64,000 nucleotides of DNA, taken from contig NC_134675.1 in assembly GCF_030463565.1 (NCBI RefSeq), positions 14,963,862-15,027,861 on the forward strand, given 5' to 3'. The notes below the pieces were generated by a model, which worked only from the letters and a program-made list of their open reading frames with translations, was not told where the DNA came from and ran no database searches. Of this stretch, positions 47,952-59,936 are shown one piece after another. Positions within the stretch are counted from its first letter, which is position 1; every line of letters starts with the position of its first letter. Made by a program: the position numbers and the translations under genes. This DNA comes from Pelecanus crispus. Lineage: Eukaryota; Chordata; Aves; Pelecaniformes; Pelecanidae.

Positions 47952-49287
47952 TTGCCAGTCACAATATTAGTTCATCTGATCTGCACCATGCTCCTTTTTT
48001 TCCTGTACATATTAAAGCTTGGTGTTGGTTTTTGCAGTTTGTTGTGCTCTGCAGTGATGAGTGATGTTTTGCCTGGGAGATTTGTTATTAAAACACTGGC
48101 CTTGAGCATTCTTTGGTATCTGGGGTTTGTACTGAAGCCATTGCTGTACCTCGGGTACCACCTCGTGGAGAGAATTAGCAATTACACCTCTTCCTCTGAG
48201 AGGTTTTTTATGGAGGAAATGCAGAATGGCACCTTCGCTACCTTCTTCTATGATGTTTCCTCCTTCATTACAATAACTTTTCAGTATCTTGAACATCCTT
48301 GGGTAGCTAAGATACATCTATTGCTATTTCTTGGGAATACTGTTTCAGTTTTGATGAAGGTTAGTAAGCAATTTAAGAATATCATCCAGAGATCTGCCCC
48401 AAGGCTGGAGAGTTATGAGTGGCAGGGTGCGTGGGGTAGCATGGGCAAGTACCTAGGGCAGTGGGCACCTCCAGTGTTTTGGAACTTCACCCCTGAACAA
48501 GTGCAGAATCCTGAAGAATTAGTAAAGTATTTGGAAAAACTATGTTGTCACCCTGGCAACTCCAGAGAGACACAACTCATTGCAACATGCTGGGGACTGG
48601 CCCATGCCTATCGAGACCTGTTCAACACTATTCAGAACCCTCAAGGGAAAGAGAAGGTCTCTGGATCGGATGACAAGGCAACAGGCACTGTGGCCACTCC
48701 AACCCCCGCCACAAGCACTGCGGCTACTCCAACACCCACCACAGGCACTGCAGGCACTCCAACCCCAGTGACAGGCACCGTGGCTAAACCAGGGAACAGT
48801 TGCCCCTCTACAGAAGAAAAAATACACAAGAAAATCAGGTCGTTTAGTAAGGGAAGAAGATGAACCAGGGCCACCACGAGAAACAGAGGAGGAAGAACCC
48901 ATAAATGAGATGGTAACCACCCGATCCCTATCCCTGGGTGAGCTGCGGGATATGCGAAAAGCTTTCAGTCGTCATCCAGGCGCGCACATCATCACCTGGC
49001 TGCTCCGATGCTGGGATAACGGGGCCAGTAGCCTGGAATTAGAGGGTAAGGAAGCCAAGCAGCTGGGATCCCTTTCCAGGGAAGGGGGCATTGACAAAGC
49101 AATTGGAAAAGGGGCAAAAACGCGCAGCCTCTGGAGGCGACTTCTGTCAAGTGTGAAGGAAAGGTATCCCTTCAAGGAGGATGTTATATACCGCCCAGGC
49201 AAATGGACCACCACAGAGAGGGGTATCCAGTACCTGAGGGAATTAGGCGTGCTGGAGGTGATTTATAGTGACCTGAACGATGAGTAG
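47952..49287 (+). pseudogene. ERVL-type gag, N-terminal and capsid part, frameshifted
   Basis: The reading starts at 47952 and is open to 48863. It then shifts and resumes in frame to the stop at 49285-49287. The first 110 residues contain at least two long hydrophobic stretches, for example LICTMLLFFLYILKLGVGF and the region around ILWYLGFVLKPLLYLGY, which is odd for a Gag protein. A threonine-proline repeat of about 40 residues follows near 48680-48790, then the capsid-like HPGAHIITWLLRCWDNGAS. The shift comes from about 17 bases missing near 48797 relative to the copy at 5139-7759. Similar gag sequence in both copies supports one protein in the ancestor. Confidence 0.8.
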
Positions 49288-49963
49288 TTACCCAAAGGTC
49301 CAAATAAAGTCAGGTGCACACGACCCATGTGGCAGAAGGTGGTACAGAACGCAACAGCATCGTATGCCAACTCGTTGGCAATACTGACCTGGAAAGATGA
49401 CGAGGCACCAACGGTGGATGAAGTGACTCCAGGAATATGAAGAAAAGCTCTCTTCCTCCCTACGGGCCTGTGTCTCGGCTGTGGAAAAACTGTCTGAAAA
49501 ACTGTGCCGAGAGTTCCAGCAACTCAGAGAGGATCTGTCCTACTCCCCACCTGCACGGACCAGTATCTCAGCCATTAGGAGTCAACGTCCTTCTGCTCAA
49601 GAGAGAGGATGGAGAGGATACAGACCACGGGGCACCCTGTGGTTTTACCTGCGTGATTATGGAGAGGACATGAGGAAGTGGGATGGAAAACCCACCTCAA
49701 CCTTAGAGGCACGGGTGCGTGAGTTGCAAGGAAAAACTATTAGAAAAGGCGGTTCTCCCAGGAAGATTGCAGCTCCAGTTTCCAGTGAGCAGTTCCCGAG
49801 ACAGAGTAAGAGGGCTAATTTTACTTCCGACCTTGATCAGGGGACTTTTGATTCACATTTAGAAGGAGTGAACAACGAATACTATGACCAGTGTCAGAGG
49901 GGCCCTGCCTCCAGCCAGGTGGAGGAAAGGGACAACCGGGTTTCCTGGATTGTGTGGGTTTGA
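49288..49963 (+). pseudogene. ERVL-type gag, C-terminal part, in several frames
   Basis: Continues the gag homology seen at 5273-5712 with QKVVQNATASYANSLAIL, then WFYLRDYGEDMRKWDG and ARVRELQGK in other frames. There is no CCHC zinc knuckle. Small indels split it. It is followed closely by the protease region. Confidence 0.7.
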
Positions 49964-50403
49964 TGGCCTGGCACATCAGACCCACAGGAGTATAAGGCTC
50001 TAGTGGACACCAGTGCACAGTGTACCCTAATGCCATCAAGCTATACAGGGGCAGAACCGATCTGTATTTCTGGAGTGACGGGGGGATCCCAACAGCTAAC
50101 TGTATTGGAGTGGAGGCCGAAGTGAGCCTAACCAGGAATGAGTGGCAGAAGCACCCCATTATGACTGGCCCAGACGCTCCGTGCATCCTTGGCATAGACT
50201 ACCTCAGGAGAGGGTATTTCAAGGACCCAAAAGGGTACCGGTGGGCTTTTGGTATAGCTGCCTTGGAGACGGAGGAAATTAAACAGCTGTCCACCTTGCC
50301 CGGTCTCTCAGAGGACCCTTCTATTATGGGGTTGCTGAGGGTTGAAGAACAACAGGTGCCGATCGCTACCACAACAGTGCACCGGCGGCAATATCGCACC
50401 AAC
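49964..50403 (+). pseudogene. ERV aspartic protease region, broken
   Basis: LVDTSA at 50000-50017 corresponds to the retropepsin active-site motif LVDTGA, with serine for glycine. The flap and CILGIDYLRRGYF (near the ILGxD motif) follow but in a different frame, so there is an indel between them. The reading ends at a stop at 50404-50406. Confidence 0.75.
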
Positions 50404-50775
50404 TGAGACTCCCTGATTCGAATCCATAACCTGATTCATTGCCTGGAGAGCCAGGGAGTGATCAGCAAGACTCGCTCACCCTATAACAGTCCCATATGGC
50501 CAGTGCGAAAGTCTAATGGGGAGTGGAGACTAACAGTGGACTATCGTGGCCTGAAGGAAGTTACACCGCCACTGAGTGCTGCCGCGCCAGACATGCTAGA
50601 ATTTCAGTACGAACTGCAGTCAAAGGCAGCCAAGTGGTATGTCACAACTGATATCGCTAATGCGTTTTTCTCCATCCCTTTGGCAGCAGAGTGCAGGCCA
50701 CAGTTTGCTTTCACTTGGAGGGGTGTTCAGTACACTTGGAACCGACAGCCCCAGGGCTGGAAGCACAGAAAATGA
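50404..50775 (+). pseudogene. ERV reverse transcriptase, truncated before the active site
   Basis: It shows the N-terminal fingers and palm segment: WRLTVDYRGLKEVTPP and YVTTDIANAFFSIPL, the latter containing the first catalytic aspartate. Right after WNRQPQGWKH the sequence jumps to RNase H-like sequence, so the YxDD motif, thumb and connection are deleted. It cannot be catalytic. Confidence 0.85.
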
Positions 50776-51249
50776 GAAGTAATATGCCCTGTTTAATGAT
50801 GGGTACTGTCGTCTTGTGGGAAAGCATCGGAGGTGGAAAGCTGCTGTATGGAGTCCTATATGACAAGTCGCAGAAACTGCTGAAGGAGAAGGGGAGTCGA
50901 GTCAGTTTGCAGAGGTGAAAGCCATCCAGCTGGCTTTAGATATTGCTGAACGAGAAAAGTGGCCAGTCCTTTATCTCTGTACTGCCTCATGGATGGTGGC
51001 AAATGCCCTGTGGGGGTGGCTCCAGCAATGGAAGCAGAGCAACTGGCAGTGCAGAGGCAAACCCATCTGGGCTGCTGCACTGTGGCAAGGTATCGCTGTC
51101 CGGGTAGAGAAGTGGTTGTAAAAGTTCGTCATGTAGATGCTCATGTACCTAAGAGTCTGGCCCCTGAAGAACATCAAAACAACCAGCAGGTGGATCAGGC
51201 TGCTAAGCTTGGAGTGGCTCAGGTGGATATGGACTGTAATCCAGGGTGA
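50776..51249 (+). pseudogene. ERV RNase H remnant
   Basis: A readable but shifted RNase H: a DGYC start, AEVKAIQLALDIAEREKWPV, and VRHVDAHVPKS near the end. The usual TDS motif is TAS here. It joins directly to the integrase. Confidence 0.7.
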
Positions 51250-52091
51250 ACCCAGAGGGTTCACTATTTATAGTGAAAATAAATAGTGAGGGTGAACTAT
51301 TTATAGCTCGGTGGGCTCATGACACCTCAGGCCATCAAGGAAGAGATGCAACATACAGATGGGCTCGTGATCGAGGGGTGGACTTAACTATGGACAGTAT
51401 TGCACAGGTTATTCATGAATGTGAAACATGTACTGCAATCAAGCAAGCCAAGCAGTTCAAGCCCCTCTGGTATAGTGAACGATGGCTGAAATATAAATAT
51501 AGGGAGGCCTGGCAGATTGATTATATCACACTCCCACAGACCCGCCAAGGCAAGCGCTATGTGCTCACCATGGTGGAAGCAAACACTGGATGGTTGGAAA
51601 CGTATCCTGTGCCCCATGCCACCTCCCGGAACACCCTCCTGGGCCTTGAAAAGCAAGTCCTGTGGCGACATGGCACCCCAGAAAGAATTGAGTCAGACAA
51701 CGGGACTCATTTCCGAAACAACCTCATAGACACCTGGGCCAAAGAGCACGGCATTGAGTGGGTATATCACATCCCCTATCATGCACCAGCCTCTGGGAAA
51801 ATCGAACGATACAATGGATTGTTAAAGACTACCCTGAGAGCAATGGGTGGTGGGACATTCAAACATTGGGATACGCATTTAGCAAAAGCCACCTGGTTAG
51901 TCAACACCAGGGGATCTGCCAATCGAGCTGGCCCTGCCGAATCAAAACTTTTACGTACTGTGAAAGGAGATAAAGTCCCTGTAGTGCACATAAAAAATAT
52001 GCTGGGGAAGACAGTCTGGGTTACTTTCCCCTCGGGCAAAGGAAGACCCATTCGTGGGATTGCTTTTGCTCAAGGACCTGGGTGCACTTGA
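51246..52091 (+). pseudogene. ERV integrase, the longest intact pol part
   Basis: One open frame of 281 codons. At its N-terminus is an HHCC zinc-binding arrangement (HDTSGHQ ... CETC). The catalytic core holds the DDE residues: D in WQIDYITLP, D in ESDNGTHF and E in GKIERYNG. A C-terminal DNA-binding region follows before a TGA at 52089-52091, after which homology may continue briefly in frame to about 52165. It inserts the viral DNA in the family. Being intact, it is the best query for classifying this element. Confidence 0.9.
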
Positions 52092-52660
52092 TGGGTGATG
52101 CGAAAGGATGGGGAGGTCCAGTGTGTACCTCAAGGGAATCTGATTTTGGGTGAAAATAGTCAATGAACTGAATTGTATGATGTTAATTGCTATATATTAC
52201 TGTATGTTATCTCTTAACTGTATGTTATCTCTTAACTGCATGTTAATATAATAATATAGTATGATGTTAATATAATGATATAGTTTGTTAATGTTAAGTA
52301 TATAATACTGTATGTTATGGTTGCTATATGCCACATCAATGGTATTACAGTGAGAATTGCCCAGCTTAATGAAAATGAACTTTGATGAAACCGTGTTGGA
52401 ATGAGAACTGGCTTCAGCATGCAACAATCCAACACCGCACACCACCTCTCCTGCTCTGAAAGACTGTGATGACAGATGGAACCCAAAGTCATGGACTAAA
52501 TGAACTCAATGGATGTTTTAGAGGGATGGCCCATAGACGAAGGGAATGATATCTCTGTGTATATATCAAGATAGGGAAAGTGTTGGTGATTAATTAGAAC
52601 GCATTGGAAAGGGGTAGGACCTGTGCATGACGTAGATGGTATAGAATAAGGGGTGGATAC
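52092..52660. other. Provirus 3' internal region, no env
   Basis: About 570 bases from integrase to the 3' LTR. It includes an AT-rich stretch with repeated TGTATGTTATCTCTTAACTG units (52200-52260) and a purine-rich AAGGGGTGGA just before the LTR that may serve as polypurine tract. No envelope or dUTPase reading is visible. Confidence 0.75.
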
Positions 52661-53228
52661 TGTCCTGGTTTCGGCTGGGATAGAGTTAATTTTCTTCTTA
52701 GTAGCGGGCATAGTGCTGTGTTTTGGATTTAGTGTGAGAAGAATGCTGATAACATGCTGATGTTTTCAGTTGTTGCTGAGTACTGCTTATGCTAGTCAAG
52801 GACTTTTTCAGCTTCCCATGCTCTGCCAGGCGCACAAGAAACTGGGAGGGGGCACAGCCAGAATAGTTGATCCAAACTGACCAAAGGGCTATTCCATACC
52901 ATATGACGTCATGCTCAGTATATAAACTGGGGGGGTTTGGCCGGGGAGCAGCGATCGCTGCTTGGGATCTGTCTGGGTATCAGTCGGCGGGTGGTGAGCA
53001 ATTGCATTGTGCATCACTTGCTTTGCATATTATTGTTGTTATTATTATCATTATTATACTGTTACTATTAGCATTACTATTTTGCTTTATTTCAATTATT
53101 AAACTGTTCTTATCTCAACCCAGGAGTGTTTCTCACTCTTACTCCTCCGATTCTCTCCCCCATCCCATCAGGGAGTGAGCGAGCAGCTGTGTGGTACTCT
53201 AGTTGCTGTCTGGGGCTAAACCACGACA
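52661..53228 (+). repeat. 3' LTR of the provirus
   Basis: Opens TGTCCTGGTTTCGGCTGGGA and closes CTAAACCACGACA. It has TATATAA at 52919-52925 and the dyad GAGCAGCGATCGCTGCTT at 52946-52963. Confidence 0.95.
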
Positions 53229-53233
53229 CAGGT

Positions 53234-56200
53234 CCTGCAGTGGTTTGGGACTCTCTCTGTCCCACTAAAGCTTTTGTGCATGAATAAGTGCAGTGGGTCT
53301 GGTGCATTCCTTTTAACTGCTGAGCCCACATTCGGGGCCATCATGTATCTCAATTGAGACAGACAGCATCTTTTAGCATTTTAAATTTCAGTATTTTCCA
53401 GAAGACGTTTTGTTTCATCCATAAAATGCCATGAAATTAATATCCTGACTTTATATGCCAGACTGGCTAATAGAAGAGGGAATGGATCTAGCAACAGTGT
53501 TTAGATTGTCTTAGAGGTTTGCTATTTAGTCTCTGGTCATCTATTTTTGTCTATCATTATTCTACTATTAACCTTGTTGTGATACCAGATAAATTTTATA
53601 AACATGCAACTAGAGGTGGGCCCAGTCCAGTCCAGTGTGTACATTTGTGTGTTTATCTTTGCCTCTGTGTGTGAGGTTTATTTCCAAAGAATCCAAACCT
53701 GGATCCAAATCCAAAGTCCTCAGATGGTCCCTGTCACTGCAGAAGGCTAAACCAAAACAGCTGAGCACAGCTTTGAAGACATTTAGATTCTAAATCCTGA
53801 TCCAAATGACTTGAATTCCTTTTCTTCTCCCATCCCTTTAATCTAGATTAAAGATATGATCTTGGGAGCACAGGAAAAAGAAAAGAGAATATCAACAACT
53901 GATATTAATTGCTCTCTATCAATCCCTGAAGAGTTCTCAAAATATTTAGACAATATGATGTGAGTAACAACATTAATAATCTAAATGTGAGAAAGAAAAG
54001 AAGTCGGTAACTACAGGAAAGTTTAAACATCACATCAGATAAGTAAGAAAGACCTCTAAATATAACATAAAAAAGATAAAACAGAAAGCATAGTAAAGAA
54101 AAAAAAAATCAAAATCAAAGCATTGTCCTCAATGCCATAGGGGTCACATGAATTAAATAACTCTAATGCCTTTCCAAAAAGAAAACATCATTAAAAGCCT
54201 GGAAGAATTGAGTTCTGAATTAATTCTTCATTGACATTCAAAGCACTTCCCCTTCCCTTCCATCCCAGCATTTTTCCTAAGGCATGTTGCTTGACCCATT
54301 AAAAACATGTAATTGTCATAAACAAAAAATAAACTTCTTACCATTAACAGAAGATTAAAACTTTGTAAGAAGTAGTGTGGAATAATCAAACCTTAAGCCA
54401 AGAGTACATTCAAGGTCTGAAAGAGGCTCTATATGAATATATGGAATTTATCAATTTTATTATTACCATTATATACTGTGTTTGCTAGTCAGTTTTATTT
54501 ATTAAGTGTCAGTTACTAGCAGATTTGTTTTATTTAAAGGTAAAAGAGTTGTTAATTCTTTATGGAAGTTCTGCGAAGTAGTAGAACCCAAATTTTTACC
54601 AAAAAGATCCCAGTCAGTGCAATTTGCAAAAGCTTATGGTGGGTTAGCTTAACCCAACTTTTTGGACAATAAAGTGTCTTAAAACCACCTTTATTCTCTG
54701 CATACAAGGCATTGGGGCAGGTGGCTGTCCAGCATCCTCTGCCCAGCACTCCCTTCTCCCTCGTGCTGGAACCTCCTCACCTTCTTCCTTACTGCTTTAC
54801 ATCTGCTGATTTTCTTCTCTTTCATCAGTCATTTCTAACAAAGTGAAACAGTGGGGTTTAATATACTTCACTCTAGGGTAATGAGTATATTTTTTTTCTG
54901 TGTGTTTGCTTGCATTTTCTTATAAGAAGTTACATTTCAATGCAGCCCTACAATATTTTCATTAAGATGAAATACTGGGGGCATTTCCATTGAGATGAAG
55001 GATATGTCACAATTTTAAGACTGTTTCTCATGTGGTTCTTCAGTGACATATGTTTTTTTCCTGTAGAAAAAAACCACAGTAAAGGGAATTAGCCTGGGGA
55101 AAATGCCACTGAGACACTGTTAAGAACTCTGACTTAAAGCCAAGCAGCATTTGCAGAGCAAATGCTCAGTCCACCCATTGTGCTTTACAGCCACAGGGCC
55201 TGAGAATAATACTCTATGAGATTTTAACAGAAGTATGGTAAAAATATTTTGGTATAGCTGCCTCAGATTCTGAAATCAGACACCTTAGTTTTTAATTTAA
55301 TTTATACTCTGTTTCTTTAACATAAGTTTTTATTTCTATGTTAACACTGCATTACTATGCATTTGAGGAAGAGCTGTGAAGAGAGTGCAACCTGCCACTT
55401 AGCATACAGCAATATTAACAACTTTAACCCAGGTACAGATCTTATTCCAATACAGGTGATGAGCTACTGATAAGGAGTTGGCAGCTGCAGAGGTTATGGC
55501 CATGGTGCATTTACCTGCTAGTACTTTGCCCAGAAAGCAGCCTATGAAGAGCTGTTTCAGTCTAGTGTAATTTTGAGCAATTTGAGGACTGTTGGACTAA
55601 GGAAAAGATCGCTTTCAGGCATGGGCCAGAATTAGGAAGATGAAGAGAAGGATCACCTTTGTTCAGTTTTAATTCCCCTGTGCCCAGAACAGTGTGATTT
55701 ACCAAAGAATCTGATCCATCTTTGACAGTTTTTCTTTTCCTTTCAGTAAAATAAGGATAATAATTTAGGGCCATCTGATAGCTTGGAAGCGTAGAAGTGA
55801 AAAGTAAAGAGGGGACAGCATGCCATGCCAGACGGTCTCCCAGGAAACACACCCTTTAAGGGGCAGAGACCTGGTGTAATCACTATCTTCTCACATCATC
55901 ATGGTAGCCAAAGCAGAAGGTGGTTCCTGAAATCACAAGTACAGCCCTGCTCTTTTCTGGTGGCAGTGCAGCAATGCACTGCCTCTTGCTTAGGGCTTGG
56001 GTCAAATCCACCATTCAGCCTTAAGGAAAGGAAAGTTCATTAGCTAGAATATTAGCTACAACCTTCAAAACAAAACTTCTTACTATATCGTCACAGAATG
56101 CCTGTAGATTTATGAGGTCTTGGGAATACAATACATTAATCACAGTAGTACTTGTTTGTTTGTGTGAAGATTTGCAAAACAAGTAATAAAGTGTTGATTT

Positions 56201-57336
56201 TTTTTTTTTTTTTTTACTTGTTCTGGATCTAGTTTCCTTATTTAAAATGAGCTATTCTGGAATACATCTAGGAAGCCAGCAGTTGGTAGAATGTGATTAG
56301 GATTTCAGGAGTCACAGTCACAAGTCTTATCAAAAATCATCCAGATCCTAAGTTCGATCTTCATTGTATTTATTCTTTAGCTGAAACAGTCTTCCATAAA
56401 TTTTACAAAATCTACATGGTACAATGTATAGCATTACAAAGAACTAGATAGGAAAAAAAAAGAAGAGGATTATTAAAGGTAATATGCACTGACTTTCCAG
56501 TAAAATAAATGGAAATAACAAATGTTTTTATTTTATCTCTTAAAATAATGAATAATTGAATGGAAGCTTTCCATTTAAGAAGACTCAGATGTTTTTTATT
56601 AGGACTGCTAAAAAGCTTAACAAACTGTTTCAGAATTTGCCAAATTATATCCATCTGCATAAACTAATAAAATATAAATTATCATTTCCAGTAGTTCTAA
56701 AGAGATATTAATTCAAAAGTTGATATATTAAGCATTCTTCACAATCGAATTTAGTTCTTATCCTCACTGTATATTAGAAAAAACAGTGTTTTACACATAA
56801 TGCACGCTGAAACTGCAGATGTCCCTACACGCTATAAGCAATGCCAGCCTGAACTACTGGGGACTTCCATGCTATCTGCATGCTACACTGCCTCTTGAAG
56901 GAGTCTGTTTTCTCAACTGATGACATTGCACGGCTTTTATTTTTGGCAAGGCTTTTTCAGTAGAGGGACATGATGTGAAATAGAATAACCTGATGAAATA
57001 CAATAAGTTAATAAGTGTTGTACACAGAGCACCTTTCATCATGACAGATCCCAAAGAGTTTTACAAACTGTATATATAAAAATCATTCTTCACCCACCAC
57101 TGAAATGCAGTTACTGCTGGAGAAGAATAGGGTAACCATACCATGCCAGGAATAACAGCTTTTTTGAGGAAGGGAAGTAAAGAAAAAAGTCTTCATATGA
57201 AACAATAATGGGAATATTTAGGGAGGCCAGATCTAATTACTAGCATTTGCATTTGGTCAACGTGTTTAAAGGATTTCTTGTAAACACATGAATCAGTAAT
57301 AGGGATATGAGTATCCATAAATATTTCATTTGCCAC
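53234..57336. other. Intergenic, nothing recognised
   Basis: About 4.1 kb of AT-rich sequence with homopolymer T near 56198-56216. Short open frames only. No gene or transposon recognised. Confidence 0.55.
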
Positions 57337-57908
57337 TGTCGTGGTTTAGCCCCAGCCAGCAACTAAGCACCACGCAGCCGCTCACTCACTCCCCCTACCC
57401 CGGTGGGATGGGGGAGAGAATCGGAGGAGTAAGAGTGAGAAACACTCCTGGGTTGAGATAAGAACAGTTTAATAATTGAAATAAAGCAAAATAGTAATGC
57501 TAATAGTAACAGTATAATAATGATAATAATAATAATGATACACGAAGCAAGTGATGCACAATGCAATTGCTCACCACCCGCCGACCGATACCCAGACAGT
57601 TCCCGAGCAGCGATCGCTGCTCCCTGGCCACCCCCCCCCCAGTTTATATACTGAGCATGATGTCATATGGTATGGAATAGCCCTTTGGTCAGTTTGAATC
57701 AACTATTCTGGCTGTGCCCCCTCCCAGTTTCTTGTGCGCCTGGCAGAGCATGGGAAGCTGAAAAAGTCCTTGACTAGCATAAGCAGTACTCAGCAACAAC
57801 TAAAAACATCAGCATGTTATCAACATTCTTCTCCTACTAAATCCAAAACACAGCACTATGCCTGCTGCTAGGAAGAAAATTAACTCTATCCCAGCCGAAA
57901 CCAGGACA
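57337..57908 (-). mobile_element. Solo LTR of the ERVL-like family, no duplication
   Basis: The ends are TGTCGTGG and ACCAGGACA, 572 bases, with the perfect 18-bp palindrome at 57605-57622. The flanking five bases are GCCAC and CAATA and do not match, unlike the other copies. Confidence 0.93.
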
Positions 57909-59931
57909 CAATAAAACAATAAGCATTGTATATAATGTGATTACCTCAGTCACAACTACTGTAATGTCCTGAGAGGTCTCTTCCAGACCTTTGGTGCCCA
58001 TCCTACTACACATATAACCCTTCTGCAACTGTAGCTAATAACATAGGCTTGAGCACCAGGATCTCCTCCATATTTATTTATCGGCCAAAGAAGCTTTGCC
58101 TAAAAAGTTGGGGAAATAAAGCCTCCCAGAGAGGACAATAGGTTTTCTTTACAAAACATATGTGCTGAATTTCAATGTTTTTACTCTTCTCCATCAGTTT
58201 CACTCAAGATGCATTGCAAGTTAATCGCTTTCTTATTTTTCACATATGAATATCACCCATCCTGGAAAAGAATCTCTCCTAGATGTCATGAAACAACAAC
58301 ATGCTTTTGCTTTAATTGAAGGGGGCGGGGTGGAAATGAGAAGAAAAAAGAAGCCTTAGTTGAAAATGAAAGACTTGTGCCAGACAGACTGGATCTGCAT
58401 TTGCAATACCCTTGCTTCAGGGTATTTGGATGTATCCACAGTTTTGATTCAGACCATTAGAGAGACAGAACCCAACTGTAAAACTCTAAGTGAGATTTGA
58501 GCAATGCTTAGAGTGTATTTGGATATAGAGTTTTGGCTGACCTATTTAAAGGATGATGTTGTGCAAGTGATTACTCCATAATCTAGGCAAGTGCCAAGAC
58601 ATATTTAATAGGAAAAAGTAGCCAAGACCTAAAAGTTTTTGCTAATGTGCAAGATCTGTTTCTTTTTTTTCATAAAGACTGAAAAAAATGATTATATACC
58701 ACATTGTAGAGTTTTGCAGATATCTCTCTGCAGAAGTAGTCACCATTTCTCCTAGAAAAAACAGCATTCAAATTAGAGGGGGGCAGTTTAGGATTATTTC
58801 TGTAAAACTAGACAGATTTACACTGGTTCTGAAACAACTATGATGGCTTCTTTTCCAGTAAGCTGGAAAATCTTAGTTAGCTACTGCGTAGTGATCTGTT
58901 TGGGCAACTTTACCTTACAGAGGATCAAAAACATGCCCCCCCCCCCCCCAGGGCTGTACTTTATCTCTCTTTCAGTTCTTCTCTTGGCCTCTGCACAAAA
59001 CCCAAGAGGGTTCAGCCACTATTATTATATTTGTTAGGTCCTTCTAAAACACTGGACCAAAACTCAAGTGCTGTAAGAAACACTGTATTGCATTAGCACA
59101 CTGAACAACAGGATGAAAAATTAGCAAAGAAAAGGCATCTTCTAAATACTGGATAAGGAATCAGGATTTTAATCTGCCTTCTGCTAATGATTACTTTGTG
59201 GCCTGGAGGAGTATCACATATTCTGTCTGCCTTTGCTTCCACATCCTAGCTGCTCAGCAAGAGGATAATGATCTCAAAGCTTGTTGTAAGAATTAGTTAA
59301 TAACAATAAGCATGTTGATAAGGTCAACTAGCAGTTTTGTGTAACAAGAAAGTGATCTTGAGCATGAATGAGTCTTTTCCTGATGAAAAGCTGGTTTAAA
59401 GAAAACAGATTTAATCAAGAAAAAAATGCCTTTTGGTCAAACCATAGTGCTGAAAAGATAGAAAGTCTATTACTGAAAAAAGAAGCTCCAGATTAAAAAT
59501 GCAGACATAGTATTCACTGGTAAAAAGCAAGACTGTGTTTGTAAATATTCATAAATATTTGTACCAATCCCCAAATCTACTCAAACACAGATCCTGTCTA
59601 GTCTCAGAAAACAGGTCAAGTTTATAAATGTACTAGCAAACATATGGAAAAGCATTACCACACAGAGGACATCACTGCTAAAATGCATTAGGTGGGCTGG
59701 CTGACGCTGAGATGCTTCTCATTGTAGGATGACATATTCATTAAATTACATCCGTTTGCAACAACTTGATGGTAATGGGCTCATTTTGGTTTCTCTTCTG
59801 AGAAAAACATCCCATCCTTCCCACTGGGATCTTCAGCTCTCTAGAAAGCCCCAGGGCATACCTGGAGACATCTAAAAATTAAAAAAAGGGAAAATATTCC
59901 AGGAAATGGCATTTGGGATTGAACTTTATAT
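57909..59931. other. Intergenic, nothing recognised
   Basis: AT-rich sequence with a C tract at 58937-58949. No feature supported. Confidence 0.55.
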
Positions 59932-59936
59932 GCAAC

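Larger units (their letters stand above)
47302..53228 (+). mobile_element. ERVL-like provirus, two LTRs, gag-pol, no env
   Basis: This is the best-preserved copy in the window. In order it has a 5' LTR (47302-47867), a primer-binding site (47876-47893), a gag region (47952-49963), protease (49964-50403), a truncated reverse transcriptase, RNase H and integrase (50404-52091), about 570 bases without a reading frame, a purine-rich tract before the 3' LTR, and the 3' LTR (52661-53228). Flanks CAAGT (47297-47301) and CAGGT (53229-53233) are a 5-bp duplication with one change. Five-base duplications, capsid type and the lack of env fit class III ERVL. Frameshifts in gag and pol and a deletion in reverse transcriptase make it inactive. 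The two LTRs differ at many positions, so the insertion is not recent or the LTRs have exchanged sequence with other copies. Confidence 0.95.

Noticed and set aside
52092..52660. Envelope or dUTPase gene in the provirus
   Set aside because: The space before the 3' LTR is only about 570 bases, with stops in all frames and no signal peptide, cleavage site or membrane anchor.
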